Below are positions 26,077 through 36,100 of a DNA stretch of 64,000 bases, piece by piece. The first letter of the stretch is position 1; each line of letters starts with the position of its first letter. Location: positions 2,108,001 through 2,172,000 of the forward strand of contig OZ253558.1 in assembly GCA_965262745.1 (NCBI GenBank). The letters are read 5' to 3'. A program made the translations under genes and the position numbers. The stretch is from JAJECS01 sp965262745. GTDB taxonomy: Bacteria > Chloroflexota > UBA11872. Below the pieces are notes generated by a model, which saw nothing but the letters and a program-made list of their open reading frames with translations, did not search any database and was not told the DNA's origin.

Positions 26077-27375
26077 TCACAGGCCCTCGGCCTCCCACTC
26101 GAACTCCAGTTGGCCGATCACCACGGTATCGCCGGGCTTGGCGCCCGCATTTTCCAAGCGGGCGGTGATGCCGCTGCGGTCGAGGCGGCGCTGGAAATAG
26201 TCGGCAGCGTCGCGGGTATCCATATTGAGCCGCGCAGCCAGCCGCTCCAGAGCAGGATCGCGGATGACATACGCGCCATCCTCGCGACGAAACAGCCGCG
26301 GTGCTTCATGAAGAGGCTCCGGGCGAAGCACCGGCGGCGCCGTCGGCTGGGGGCGATCCGGCAGCGGGGCTTCCGCCAGCGCGACGAGCGTTCGCTGCAG
26401 CAGCTCCGGAATCCCTTCGCCCGTGGCCGACGACGCTGCCACCGGCACGCAGTCGCGCGCCCGACATTCCGCCGCGAAGCCGTCCCAGCGCTCACGCGCC
26501 TCGGCAAGGTCGATCTTGTTGAAGGCCACGATCTGCGGCCGCGACTCCAAGCCGGCGCCGTGGCTCGCAAGCTCATGGTTGATGGCGTCCAAGGCCTGGA
26601 TTGGCGGCCGCTCCAAGCCTGAACCGTCGACGACGTGGATGAGCACGCGCGAGCGCCTGGCGTGGCGCAGGAATTGAGCGCCGAGCCCCACACCCTGGCT
26701 CGCGCCCTCGATCAGGCCTGGCAGGTCGGCGACGACCATTTGCGTATCCCCGGCCGCGACCACGCCCAAGACGGGCTGCAGCGTGGTGAATGGGTACGGT
26801 GCGACCTTTGGCCGCGCATCACTGATACGGGCCAACAGCGAAGACTTGCCCGCATTTGGCGCCCCGACGAGGCCCACGTCGGCGATCAACTCGAGTTCGA
26901 GGCGCAGCTGGCATTCGTCGCCGTCGGCACCGCGCATCGCGAGGTTGGGCGCCGGAAACCGCGAGGACTTGAAGCGGGCGTTGCCGCGGCCCCCGGGGCC
27001 GCCGCTGGCGACGACCTCGACCTTGCCGGCCTCGACGAGATCGTGCAGGACGCGCGAGGTCGCGGCGTCATACACGACGGTGCCGAGCGGGACGTCGATG
27101 GTCACGGGTTTGCCATCCCGCCCCTGCCGCAGGCTGCGCTCGCCGCGTGCGCCATTGCCCGCGATGAATCGATGGCGGTATTGCAGATGGGTGAGGGCGT
27201 GCAGGTTTTCGCGCGCCTGTATCAGGACATCGCCGCCGCGGCCGCCATCACCGCCATCGGGTCCGCCGAGCGGCACGTGCTTCTCACGCCGGAAGTTCGC
27301 CGCGCCGTCGCCGCCGCGCCCGGCCCGCGCATGTACGCGGGCCTGGTCGAAGAAATTTCTCGTGGAGTCGGGCAT
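26077..27375 (-). CDS. obg: Obg family GTPase
   Basis: A 432-residue ribosome-assembly GTPase. It has the glycine-rich Obg fold (residues 1-155: GGDGAANFRREKHVPLGGPD, GDGGRGGDV). The G domain follows, with G1 GAPNAGKSSLLA, G3 DLPGLIEGA, G4 FNKIDL and a G5-like ASSATGEG. A C-terminal OCT domain (about 345-430) includes DTRDAADYFQRRLDRSGI. The ATG at 27375 starts the Obg fold; upstream in-frame ATGs at 27399 and 27465 precede non-conserved sequence. Confidence 0.95.
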   Translation of the reverse strand: MPDSTRNFFDQARVHARAGRGGDGAANFRREKHVPLGGPDGGDGGRGGDVLIQARENLHALTHLQYRHRFIAGNGARGERSLRQGRDGKPVTIDVPLGTVVYDAATSRVLHDLVEAGKVEVVASGGPGGRGNARFKSSRFPAPNLAMRGADGDECQLRLELELIADVGLVGAPNAGKSSLLARISDARPKVAPYPFTTLQPVLGVVAAGDTQMVVADLPGLIEGASQGVGLGAQFLRHARRSRVLIHVVDGSGLERPPIQALDAINHELASHGAGLESRPQIVAFNKIDLAEARERWDGFAAECRARDCVPVAASSATGEGIPELLQRTLVALAEAPLPDRPQPTAPPVLRPEPLHEAPRLFRREDGAYVIRDPALERLAARLNMDTRDAADYFQRRLDRSGITARLENAGAKPGDTVVIGQLEFEWEAEGL

Positions 27376-27479
27376 AGAACCAGTGCGGCTGCGGCGCATC
27401 CCAATACTGCCGCACGCTGGACGCCGAGGCATTGGGCGACCCGGGCTAAACTCTGACCACGTCACGCTGAGGGACCTTC

Positions 27480-28181
27480 ATGCGCATTCTCGCCCTGGCC
27501 GCATCGCCCGGAGACGCCGAAATGTGCTGCGGCGGTACGCTGGCGCGCGTGGCGGCTGACCGAGGCACCGTAGCGATCTGCACGCTGGCCAACGGCAACA
27601 GCCTCGGCAGTGAATTGCCGCCGCGGGAGCTGGCCGCCGCGCATCACACGGAGGCGCAGGCCGCCGCGGAGTCCCTGGGCGCGGAGCTGTTTTGGTTTGG
27701 CCACTCGGATTTCGGCGTGGCCAACGACGCGGTTACGCGGATGCAGCTGGTGGAAGTGCTGCGGACCTTCCGACCGGATGCCCTGCTGGCGCCAGCCTCG
27801 GTGGACACACATCACGACCTCCGCGACGTGTGGCGCCTGGCGCTGGACGCCGCGCAACTCGCGGCGATGCCGAGCGCCCACACCGACCAGTCTCCGCTTG
27901 ACTCGACTCCCGCGACCTTCGCCTACCAGGCGCGATGGCTGGAGGGCTTCACGCCGGACACTTACGTGGACGTGAGCCCCACGATCGATGCGAAGCAGGC
28001 GGCAATCGCGCAGCTCAAATCGCTAGCGCAGTGGTACATGTCGCGGTGGGGCATCGATATCGCGGAAGCCGCCGAGACGGTGTCGGCGTATCGCGGTCTT
28101 CAGGCAGGCGTCGACTTTGCCGAGTCGTTCGCGACGGCGCCGAGCGCCGGCAGCCCGGCGACCAAGCGGATCCTTCCGTAG
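27480..28181 (+). CDS. PIG-L/LmbE-like protein with altered metal motif
   Basis: A 233-residue protein of the PIG-L deacetylase fold (MshB, BshB, LmbE), which normally removes acetyl groups from GlcNAc derivatives using zinc. The family AHPDDxxxxxGGT motif reads ASPGDAEMCCGGT: the zinc His is Ser and the first (catalytic base) Asp is Gly, while the second Asp stays. The third ligand region PASVDTHHDLRDV is kept. Activity as a standard deacetylase is doubtful. gaggga 6 bases upstream supports the start. It is the first gene of a probable pair with the DinG-like helicase. Confidence 0.78.
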   Translation: MRILALAASPGDAEMCCGGTLARVAADRGTVAICTLANGNSLGSELPPRELAAAHHTEAQAAAESLGAELFWFGHSDFGVANDAVTRMQLVEVLRTFRPDALLAPASVDTHHDLRDVWRLALDAAQLAAMPSAHTDQSPLDSTPATFAYQARWLEGFTPDTYVDVSPTIDAKQAAIAQLKSLAQWYMSRWGIDIAEAAETVSAYRGLQAGVDFAESFATAPSAGSPATKRILP

Positions 28182-28191
28182 CGGCCACGGC

Positions 28192-30113
<1,922 letters not shown>

Positions 30114-30117
<4 letters not shown>

Positions 30118-30905
30118 CTCTCCTCCGAATCGCTGTCCTCCGAGTCGGCGTCGCCGTCCTCGTCCGCCAGCTCAATGTCGAACACGATGTTCACGGACAC
30201 GCGGATGGTGAAGTCACCGGGAGAAACCGGCACGCTTGCGCCACCGGAATCCATCGCGAACGCTCGCTCAACGCGGTCCTGCTGCGGGAAGCCCCCAGAG
30301 ACCTCGGCGATGTGCCGCGGGCTGCCGACCTTGACTCCCAGGCGCTCCGCCAGCTGCTCGGCCTTGGCAACGGCGTTGTCGACGGCAGCGTCGCGCGCCG
30401 CCTCTTCCAGCGCCTGCGTGTCCTCGACGCCGAAGCTGATGCCGCGGACGTTGTTGGCGCCCGCCGCCAGCGCCGCACCCAACACGTCGCCGGTCATGTC
30501 AATGTCCCGCACCCGCACCGCGATCTGGTTGACCACGTGGTAGCGGAATTCGCCGGTCGGTCCGTCTTCGTCGTAGATCTGCTCGACCCACATGTTGAAG
30601 CTGCGGGTCTGGATGTCGTCCTCATCGATGTCGAGGTCGGTCAGCGCCTCGATGACGTTGTCCATGGAGGTCGTGTTGTCGTCGATGGCGACGGTCGGGT
30701 CTTCGTCGATCGTCTCAACCCCGAGCTCGATGTCGGCGATATCGGGAGCGTCGGACGCCGCGCCATCCCCATTCACACTCAGGCTGCGCGGCGGCGCGGA
30801 GGAAGCATTCTCATCCGATGACGCGCCGACGACGGCGACGCTGCCGATGACCGCCACCAGCGCCAGGATGGCTATGGCAAGTGAGATTCGTGCACGGTCC
30901 AGCAT
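30114..30905 (-). CDS. SIMPL (DUF541) domain exported protein
   Basis: A 263-residue protein with one N-terminal hydrophobic segment (residues about 7-30, ISLAIAILALVAVIGSVAVV) acting as signal or anchor. A SIMPL/DUF541 domain follows: MDNVIEALTDLDIDEDDIQTRSF, the NQIAVRVRDIDMTGDVLGAAL block and AVDNAVAKAEQLAERLGVKV. The C-terminus is very acidic (DEDGDADSEDSDSEES). It is probably periplasmic or cell-surface. Function of the family is poorly defined. aaggag about 9 bases upstream fixes the ATG at 30905. Confidence 0.88.
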
Positions 30906-31175
30906 TTCCAACTCCTTCGGTGGAAAACGGCGCAAGGCCGTCCACATGAGAGTACGCGCCACGGTTGCATATCGTTCCCCGATTCGTCAGGAATGCCAAA
31001 GACAGCCGACGAAGCTATTGGCAGCGACGTGAGGAACGCATACGTTTCTGCCGACGTGCGGGACGCTACCGCGCCCCGAAAGCAGCATTATATACCATGT
31101 TGCAATAATCTTATATCAATCTTCATTTAGAGATACTATCCAAGACGAGATTCAACCATCAGCAGAATAATATCC
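30906..31175. other. Intergenic transition into AT-rich DNA
   Basis: 270 bases between two minus-strand genes. The first part is ordinary GC-rich promoter DNA for the SIMPL gene. From about 31080 the base composition falls sharply (attatataccatgttgcaat, then many A/T runs) into the BRCT gene. No gene, repeat or terminator stands out. Confidence 0.4.
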
Positions 31176-31808
31176 TCAGAAGTAGTTCTCCCAAAACGCC
31201 CGCCGTTCATCGACCAAGACTGCTATATCTGCCAATTCACCATCGGTTAAGTCCCTCCAACTACCTGCTCCATTTTCCGTCGCCATTACCCGATAGCCCG
31301 TATAATCTTCCCGATATTGGGAGTCCCGATGAGGAACTGCTCGGTTGGGGCAAAAGATAGCCCTTTTCAAGCTGCTATGATTGTGGCGACAGAATCCACT
31401 AGGCGGCGATCCATCCCCTGATCTCTCGCGATATACCAACCTGCCTACGGGTGGGGTACGGTCCGTCGGGTGTCCATCCAACAGGTCAACAAATTCGTCT
31501 TCATGGGCCACAGGTACGTTAAAGCGGATAGCCGCATCGAGTTTAGATCCAGGGTTGTCCCCGACAACAAGCAAATCGGTACGACGACTAACCGCCTGCT
31601 GAGGATAACCTCCTTGAGCTTTAACTTTGCTCTGCAACTCTCCGCGACTGCCACTTTCCAGTTTGCCTGTAATCACCACCCTTTTCCCCAACAGATTTCG
31701 GGGTATTCCGCCTGCTGCATCGTTATATAACCGGAACATATTAGGATCATCGAAAGGATTGATAATGCCCCATTTATTTGGCTCAATACGATGAGTTGTC
31801 ACCTTCAT
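31176..31808 (-). CDS. Stand-alone BRCT-domain protein in low-GC DNA
   Basis: A 210-residue protein with a single BRCT domain at about residues 38-112: LLGKRVVITGKLESGSRGEL, the GG of AQGGYPQQAVSRRTDLLVVGDNPGSK, and HEDEFVDLL. This resembles the C-terminal BRCT of NAD-dependent DNA ligase. The C-terminal 100 residues (with a CRHNHSSLKRAIFCPNRAVPH stretch holding Cys/His pairs) match nothing I know. Base composition is far lower in GC than its neighbours, which points to acquisition by transfer. gaaggata lies just before the ATG. A role in binding DNA ends, nicks or phosphopeptides is only inferred. Confidence 0.8.
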   Translation of the reverse strand: MKVTTHRIEPNKWGIINPFDDPNMFRLYNDAAGGIPRNLLGKRVVITGKLESGSRGELQSKVKAQGGYPQQAVSRRTDLLVVGDNPGSKLDAAIRFNVPVAHEDEFVDLLDGHPTDRTPPVGRLVYRERSGDGSPPSGFCRHNHSSLKRAIFCPNRAVPHRDSQYREDYTGYRVMATENGAGSWRDLTDGELADIAVLVDERRAFWENYF

Positions 31809-31864
31809 TATCCTTCATGTAAATACTGTATATAACTCGCCTAAAAATCCTTAGCGCAACGGAA

Positions 31865-32089
31865 CTAGCAGCCGCAAGAACCGCCGCAACAGCTTGACCC
31901 GGCGTCGTACGCGGGCTGCGACTCACCGCCGCCGGACGACGAGGCGCCAACCATGGCCAGGGCGTGGTAGACGCGGCGCACGCGCTTGCTGTGACAACTG
32001 GTGCATACGACGGGGCTCTCGTCCGTCATGCTGCGGCGAATATCAAACACGTCGCCGCACTGCTCGCATTCGTAGGTGTACGCAGGCAT
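31865..32089 (-). CDS. FmdB-type zinc ribbon protein
   Basis: A 74-residue protein starting MPAYTYECEQCGDVFDI, the hallmark of the FmdB regulatory zinc ribbon, with the second zinc pair in VVCTSCHSKRVRRV. The C-terminus is Ser/Gly/Cys rich (SSCCGGSCGC) and may bind additional metal. The family is named for a regulator of formamidase but its function is mostly unknown. gagga precedes the ATG. It is divergent from apt. Confidence 0.88.
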   Translation of the reverse strand: MPAYTYECEQCGDVFDIRRSMTDESPVVCTSCHSKRVRRVYHALAMVGASSSGGGESQPAYDAGSSCCGGSCGC

Positions 32090-32222
32090 GCAAGTCCTCG
32101 AGGCTGGGCCGTCGGCGCCAAAGTATACGCCTGTCGCGGGTGGGCTCGGGGGGCGTGCCATGATGCCGCCTCGGAGCCAACATGGGCCGCCGTGCGGCGC
32201 GAAGGCGGCCGAGGAGATTGCC

Positions 32223-32744
32223 ATGCCCATGGACTTGGAACAGTTCATCCGCGACGTTCCGGACTTCCCCAAGCCCGGAATCATGTTCAAGGACATCACG
32301 CCGCTGCTGCGGCATCCGGCCGCGCTGCAGGAGGCCATCGACCGGCTCGTGGCGCCCTACGCCGCGGCGCCGCCGGACGTGCTCGTGGCGGTGGAGGCGC
32401 GGGGGTTCCTCTTTGCGGCCGCCGCGGCCGTGCAGTTGGGCTGCGGCGTGGTGCCGGTGCGCAAGCCGGGGAAGCTGCCCGCGGCGACCAACCAGATCAC
32501 CTACGAGCTGGAATATGGCAGCGATGCGCTGGAAATCCACAGTGACGCGCTGCGGGCCGGCGATCGCGTGGTCGTGATCGACGACCTGCTCGCAACCGGG
32601 GGAACCACGGTGGCGGCCGTGCAGCTCGTGCGTGAGCTTGGCGGCGAGGTGATCGGCAGCGCGTTCCTGATCGAGCTCGTGTTCCTGAACGGCCGGGCGC
32701 AGCTGGACGATCACCCCGTGCACAGCGTGATTCGCATCGAGTAG
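32223..32744 (+). CDS. apt: Adenine phosphoribosyltransferase
   Basis: A 173-residue purine salvage enzyme (adenine + PRPP to AMP). It begins with the APT helix and FPKPGIMFKDITPLL flap. It has VEARGFLFA and the PRPP loop RVVVIDDLLATGGTTVAA. gaggag lies 7-12 bases upstream of the ATG at 32223; an in-frame ATG two codons later is an alternative. Its TAG overlaps the GTG of the next gene (TAGTG at 32742-32746), which suggests coupling. Confidence 0.96.
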   Translation: MPMDLEQFIRDVPDFPKPGIMFKDITPLLRHPAALQEAIDRLVAPYAAAPPDVLVAVEARGFLFAAAAAVQLGCGVVPVRKPGKLPAATNQITYELEYGSDALEIHSDALRAGDRVVVIDDLLATGGTTVAAVQLVRELGGEVIGSAFLIELVFLNGRAQLDDHPVHSVIRIE

Positions 32745-33430
32745 TGCTGCCGTCGCCGGCGGAGCTGGCCGCCCGCCTGGAGCCGCTGCTGGACGCGCTG
32801 GCGGAGCACTTTGGCCCGCAGCGCTGGTGGACCACGACCGAGCCCTTCGAGGTGATCGTCGGCGCGCTGCTGGTGCAGAACACGGCATGGACCGGCGCGG
32901 CCAAGGCGATCGAGAATCTTCGGGCCGCCGGCGTGCTGTCGATCGACGGCATCCTGGGGCTGGACGAGCTTCGGTGCCAGGAGTTGGTGCGGCCCAGCGG
33001 ATCCTTCCGGCAGAAGACGGCCAAGCTTCAGGCGTTCGCGGCGCACGTGCGGGACGAATACGACGGCGACCTCGCCCACATGCTGCGGGCCCCGACGGAA
33101 CCGCTGCGGCGCGAGCTGCTCGGGATCTGGGGCGTTGGACCGGAGACCGCCGACGCCATCTTGCTCTACGCGGCGCGTCAGCCGAGCTTCGTGGCCGACA
33201 CCTACACGCAGCGGGCCTTGGAGCGTTTGGGCGTTATCCCAAGAGGCGTACCGCGGGCGGCGCTGCGCACGCTCGTGTTGGGGGCGCTGCCCCAGGATGC
33301 CGCGCAGCTCGCCGAGCAACACGCGCTGTTCGTGCGGCTCGGCAAAGCGCATTGCCGCTCAACGCCGGACTGTGCGCCATGTCCCCTGCTGCTGGGCTGC
33401 CGCTACGGCAGCGGCGGGAGCGTGCAATAG
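32744..33430 (+). CDS. Endonuclease III-like HhH-GPD glycosylase with Fe-S motif
   Basis: A 228-residue protein of the Nth-related COG2231 group. It has the helix-hairpin-helix LLGIWGVGPETADAILLYAA, the conserved catalytic Asp in FVADTYTQR, and a C-terminal [4Fe-4S] motif HCRSTPDCAPCPLLLGC. The Lys found in Nth hairpins (GVGRKTA) is Glu here, as in monofunctional or MagIII-type alkyl-base glycosylases. It probably removes damaged bases without a strong AP-lyase activity. The start is the GTG overlapping the apt stop. Confidence 0.86.
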   Translation: MLPSPAELAARLEPLLDALAEHFGPQRWWTTTEPFEVIVGALLVQNTAWTGAAKAIENLRAAGVLSIDGILGLDELRCQELVRPSGSFRQKTAKLQAFAAHVRDEYDGDLAHMLRAPTEPLRRELLGIWGVGPETADAILLYAARQPSFVADTYTQRALERLGVIPRGVPRAALRTLVLGALPQDAAQLAEQHALFVRLGKAHCRSTPDCAPCPLLLGCRYGSGGSVQ

Positions 33431-33486
33431 CGGGGTGATTCGCGAAAGGCCGGGAGGGGTGGCGCTCTTGGCGGGACGAGGACGGG

Positions 33487-34560
33487 CTAGAGGACGGGCA
33501 GCGGCTCGGGCTTCGCGGCGTTCAGATGGCTCAGTTGGGCCGTCATGTGCTGCGCGGCGTCGAAGTAGGCCGCCCCGAGCGCGTCGTCGGCCCCGGCCGC
33601 GGCGGGCGGGCGCCCTTCATCGCCGCCCCGGCGAATGCGCGTGTCCAGCGGGATCTCGCCGAGCAACGGCACGCCGGCTGTCTGTGCGGCGCGGGCGGCC
33701 CCGCCATGAGCGAAGATCTCGTGGCGCTCCTGGCAATTGCCGCAGATGAAGTAGGACATGTTCTCGACGACGCCAAGGTTGGGCACGCGCAGCTTCTCGA
33801 ACATGGCGATGCCGCGGCGGACGTCTTGCAGCGCCACCTCCTGCGGGGTGCTGACGATCACGGCGCCGGCCAGGGGCAGGATCTGCGCCAGCGACAGCGG
33901 CGCGTCACCGGTTCCCGGCGGTAGGTCCAGGATCAGATAGTCCAGCTGGCCCCAATCGACATCCTCGATGAGCTGGCGCAATGCCTGCGCCACCATCGGC
34001 CCGCGCCAGATCATCGCGGTGCCTTCGTCGGTCAGGAATCCCATTGACATGACCGGCACGCCGTAGCCGTAGAGCGGCTGGATCTTGTCGTTGGCGAGGA
34101 TCGGCCGCCCGGTGACTCCGAGCATGCCGGGCACGTTGGGCCCATAGATGTCGGCGTCGAGAATGCCGACCCTGGCGCCCATGGCTTGCAGCGCGACGGT
34201 CAGGTTCACCGCGACGGTGGACTTGCCGACGCCGCCCTTGCCGCTGGCCACGGCGACGGTGTTCTTCACGCCCTCAAGCGGCTGGCCCGACTGGCCGAAG
34301 CCGGAGTTGGCGGTGACGTTGCTTTCCCACTCGATGGCCACGCTGCCGACCCACGGCAACCCGGCCAGTCGTTCGCGAACGGCCGCTTCAAGCGTTTGCT
34401 TGACGGGTCCGAGCGGCACGGGCAGCACCAGGCGCAGGGCAACCGCGCCGCCGTCGACCCGGACGTCGCGCGCAATGTTGTACTGAGTCAGCGCCGGACC
34501 CAGGAACGGATCCTGGATCGTGCGCAACGCTTCCCGCACATCCGCCGTGGGTTGGTCCAT
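33487..34560 (-). CDS. Mrp/ApbC-type Fe-S carrier ATPase
   Basis: A 357-residue protein. An N-terminal MIP18-like domain (residues 1-85) is followed by a deviant Walker A P-loop VASGKGGVGKSTVAVN, DADIYGPNVP, and LILDLPPGTGDAPL. The CxxC that binds a bridging Fe-S cluster is in MSYFICGNCQERH. The protein loads and transfers iron-sulfur clusters to apoproteins in the cytosol. The C-terminus is longer and Ala/Pro rich. It is divergent from gpsA. Confidence 0.94.
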   Translation of the reverse strand: MDQPTADVREALRTIQDPFLGPALTQYNIARDVRVDGGAVALRLVLPVPLGPVKQTLEAAVRERLAGLPWVGSVAIEWESNVTANSGFGQSGQPLEGVKNTVAVASGKGGVGKSTVAVNLTVALQAMGARVGILDADIYGPNVPGMLGVTGRPILANDKIQPLYGYGVPVMSMGFLTDEGTAMIWRGPMVAQALRQLIEDVDWGQLDYLILDLPPGTGDAPLSLAQILPLAGAVIVSTPQEVALQDVRRGIAMFEKLRVPNLGVVENMSYFICGNCQERHEIFAHGGAARAAQTAGVPLLGEIPLDTRIRRGGDEGRPPAAAGADDALGAAYFDAAQHMTAQLSHLNAAKPEPLPVL

Positions 34561-34692
34561 GATGATTCCAACGATGCGTGCCGCAGCTTGGATGACCGTG
34601 CGGCTGCCGCAAGGCTAGCGCGGCGGGCCGCGGATGCCCAACAGGTCGGCAGCCGGCGCCATGCGGCCGTCCACGCCTACACTGGTGGGCCA

Positions 34693-35805
34693 ATGGCTTG
34701 GGTCGAGGACACTCCAACGCGCGTCACCGTCATCGGCTCCGGGAGCTGGGGGACCACGCTGGCGGCGCTGGTGGCCGACGTTGGCGGCGCGTGTGTGCTC
34801 TGGGTCCACGACCCGGTTGAGGCGGACGCGATGGCGCGCCGGCGCGAAAATACCCGTTTCCTCCCCGGGATCCCCTTGCCCGACACGCTCACGATCACGC
34901 ATGACGCCTCCCTGGCCCTGGAGGGAGCCGAGGTGGTGGTGCTCGCCGTTCCGATGCGGCGGCTGGCGGAGAACCTGGAGCGCTTGGAGCATTCGCTGCC
35001 GCCGTCGGCCATCCTGGTCAGCGGCATTAAGGGCCTGGACCCGCTGACGGGCGCGCGCGTCTCGGAAGCCTTGGGCGAGCTTGTGGGCAGTGGCTTGACG
35101 GAGCGGTTTGCCGTGGTCTCGGGTCCGAACCTCGCGCGCGAGATTGCCGCCCGCGAGCCTTCGGCCACCGTCGTGGCATCGGCGGCACCGGCGGTGGCGC
35201 GCACCGTCCAGCGGGCCTTGGGCGCGCCGTGGTTCCGCGCGTACACGAGCGACGACGTGATCGGCGTCGAGCTGGCAGGAGCGCTCAAGAACGTCATCGC
35301 CATTGGCGCGGGCGTGGCCGACGGGCTGCGCTATGGCCAAAACGCCAAGGCGGTCTTGATGACGCGCGGACTGGCCGAGATGACCCGGCTCGGAGTCGCC
35401 GCCGGGGCGAATCCGCTGACCTTCAGCGGCCTTGCCGGCGTGGGCGACCTCATTGCCACCGGCAACAGCGCCAAATCGCGCAACCACTACGTGGGCGACC
35501 AACTCGCGCAAGGGCGGTCACTGAATGAGATCACGGCACAAATGGTGATGGTGGCCGAGGGTGTGGAAGCGGCCCCGGGAGCGCTTCAGCTCGCGAACCG
35601 CCTGCAAGTGGAGATGCCGATCATCGAGCTGATGAACGACGTGCTCTTCAACGGCGTGTCGGTGGCCGAGGCCGGCGATCGGCTCATGTCCCGGGAAACG
35701 AGCCATGAGCTGTGGGGGCTTGGCGAGCGGGATTCGTCCGCAGGCGAGTCGGGGCCTGAATTCGCGCCCCGTATCGAGTACGGGGCAGGCTTTTCGCGGG
35801 AATGA
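34693..35805 (+). CDS. gpsA: NAD(P)-dependent glycerol-3-phosphate dehydrogenase
   Basis: A 370-residue enzyme making sn-glycerol-3-phosphate for phospholipids. The Rossmann motif is VTVIGSGSWGTTLAAL. The catalytic region has LAGALKNVIAIGAGVADGL with the active Lys, and FSGLAGVGDLIATG. The conserved domain ends near residue 345. The last 23 residues are encoded by a palindromic repeat-like sequence (see the repeat entry) and are absent from typical GpsA. An open frame extends upstream to 34186 but is antisense to the Mrp gene and not coding. Confidence 0.95.
   Translation: MAWVEDTPTRVTVIGSGSWGTTLAALVADVGGACVLWVHDPVEADAMARRRENTRFLPGIPLPDTLTITHDASLALEGAEVVVLAVPMRRLAENLERLEHSLPPSAILVSGIKGLDPLTGARVSEALGELVGSGLTERFAVVSGPNLAREIAAREPSATVVASAAPAVARTVQRALGAPWFRAYTSDDVIGVELAGALKNVIAIGAGVADGLRYGQNAKAVLMTRGLAEMTRLGVAAGANPLTFSGLAGVGDLIATGNSAKSRNHYVGDQLAQGRSLNEITAQMVMVAEGVEAAPGALQLANRLQVEMPIIELMNDVLFNGVSVAEAGDRLMSRETSHELWGLGERDSSAGESGPEFAPRIEYGAGFSRE
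35766..35786. repeat. Palindromic element at the gpsA 3' end
   Basis: Perfect 8-bp inverted repeat gccccgta / tacggggc with a 5-base loop, followed by ttttcgcgggaatgac, a sequence style common in dispersed REP-like palindromes of high-GC bacteria. It is read through by the gpsA frame. Only one copy is seen in this window, so its dispersed nature is inferred. Confidence 0.45.
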
Positions 35806-35941
35806 CGGAAGAGGTGGGAGAAACGGGGCCAACGCCGCACGACTCGTTCGCGACCACAGGCCGCGTCGTGACGTACAATGGCTGCATAACGGGCACCGGC
35901 TGCCGGCCGGAATATCCCGAAACGCGGAGGGGGTGATCCGT

Positions 35942-35995
35942 ATGGGTGATGCCAGTCCGAACAGTCCCCGAACGGAGAAGGTGCGCGCGAGCTAG
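35942..35995 (+). CDS. Possible 17-residue peptide
   Basis: ATG at 35942 is preceded by cggagggggtgatccgt, a strong purine-rich ribosome-binding site with about 8-base spacing. The frame encodes MGDASPNSPRTEKVRAS. It is too short to judge by composition. It may be a translated small peptide or a fortuitous frame within the RNA candidate around it. Confidence 0.3.
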   Translation: MGDASPNSPRTEKVRAS

Positions 35996-36044
35996 CGCGA
36001 GCCTGCGCCTGCGGCCACCGGCTGCGGGCCTGACGTTCGGAGAC

Positions 36045-36080
36045 GCAGAAACGGTCCGCTACACGGCGGGCCGCTTCTGC
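36045..36080. terminator. 15-bp hairpin between convergent genes
   Basis: gcagaaacggtccgc pairs with gcgggccgcttctgc through 15 positions (two G-U) around a 6-base loop, followed by ttaac. It lies 21 bases beyond the ridA stop and could terminate both the RNA candidate and ridA. Confidence 0.6.
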
Positions 36081-36100
36081 TTAACGGGCTCGACCGGACG

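Larger units (their letters stand above)
35874..36085 (+). ncRNA. Candidate structured RNA with own promoter and terminator hairpin
   Basis: A TACAAT box at 35874-35879 (weak -35 about cgacca at 35851) precedes about 200 bases without a normal gene. The segment is full of short helices (ccgg-ctg-ccgg, cgcgc-gagcta-gcgcg, ggcc...ggcc) and ends in a 15-bp hairpin at 36045-36080. It lies between gpsA and the convergent ridA. It matches none of the classical RNAs I tested by eye (SRP, RNase P, tmRNA, common riboswitches). It contains a short frame with a good ribosome-binding site, so it could instead be an mRNA for a 17-residue peptide. Confidence 0.4.

Noticed and set aside
25887..26080. T-box riboswitch for thrS
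   Set aside because: The terminator is present, but the tRNA-binding bulge UGGN is CGGC here and the space from obg is too short for stem I with an AGUA loop. An attenuator or simple terminator fits better.
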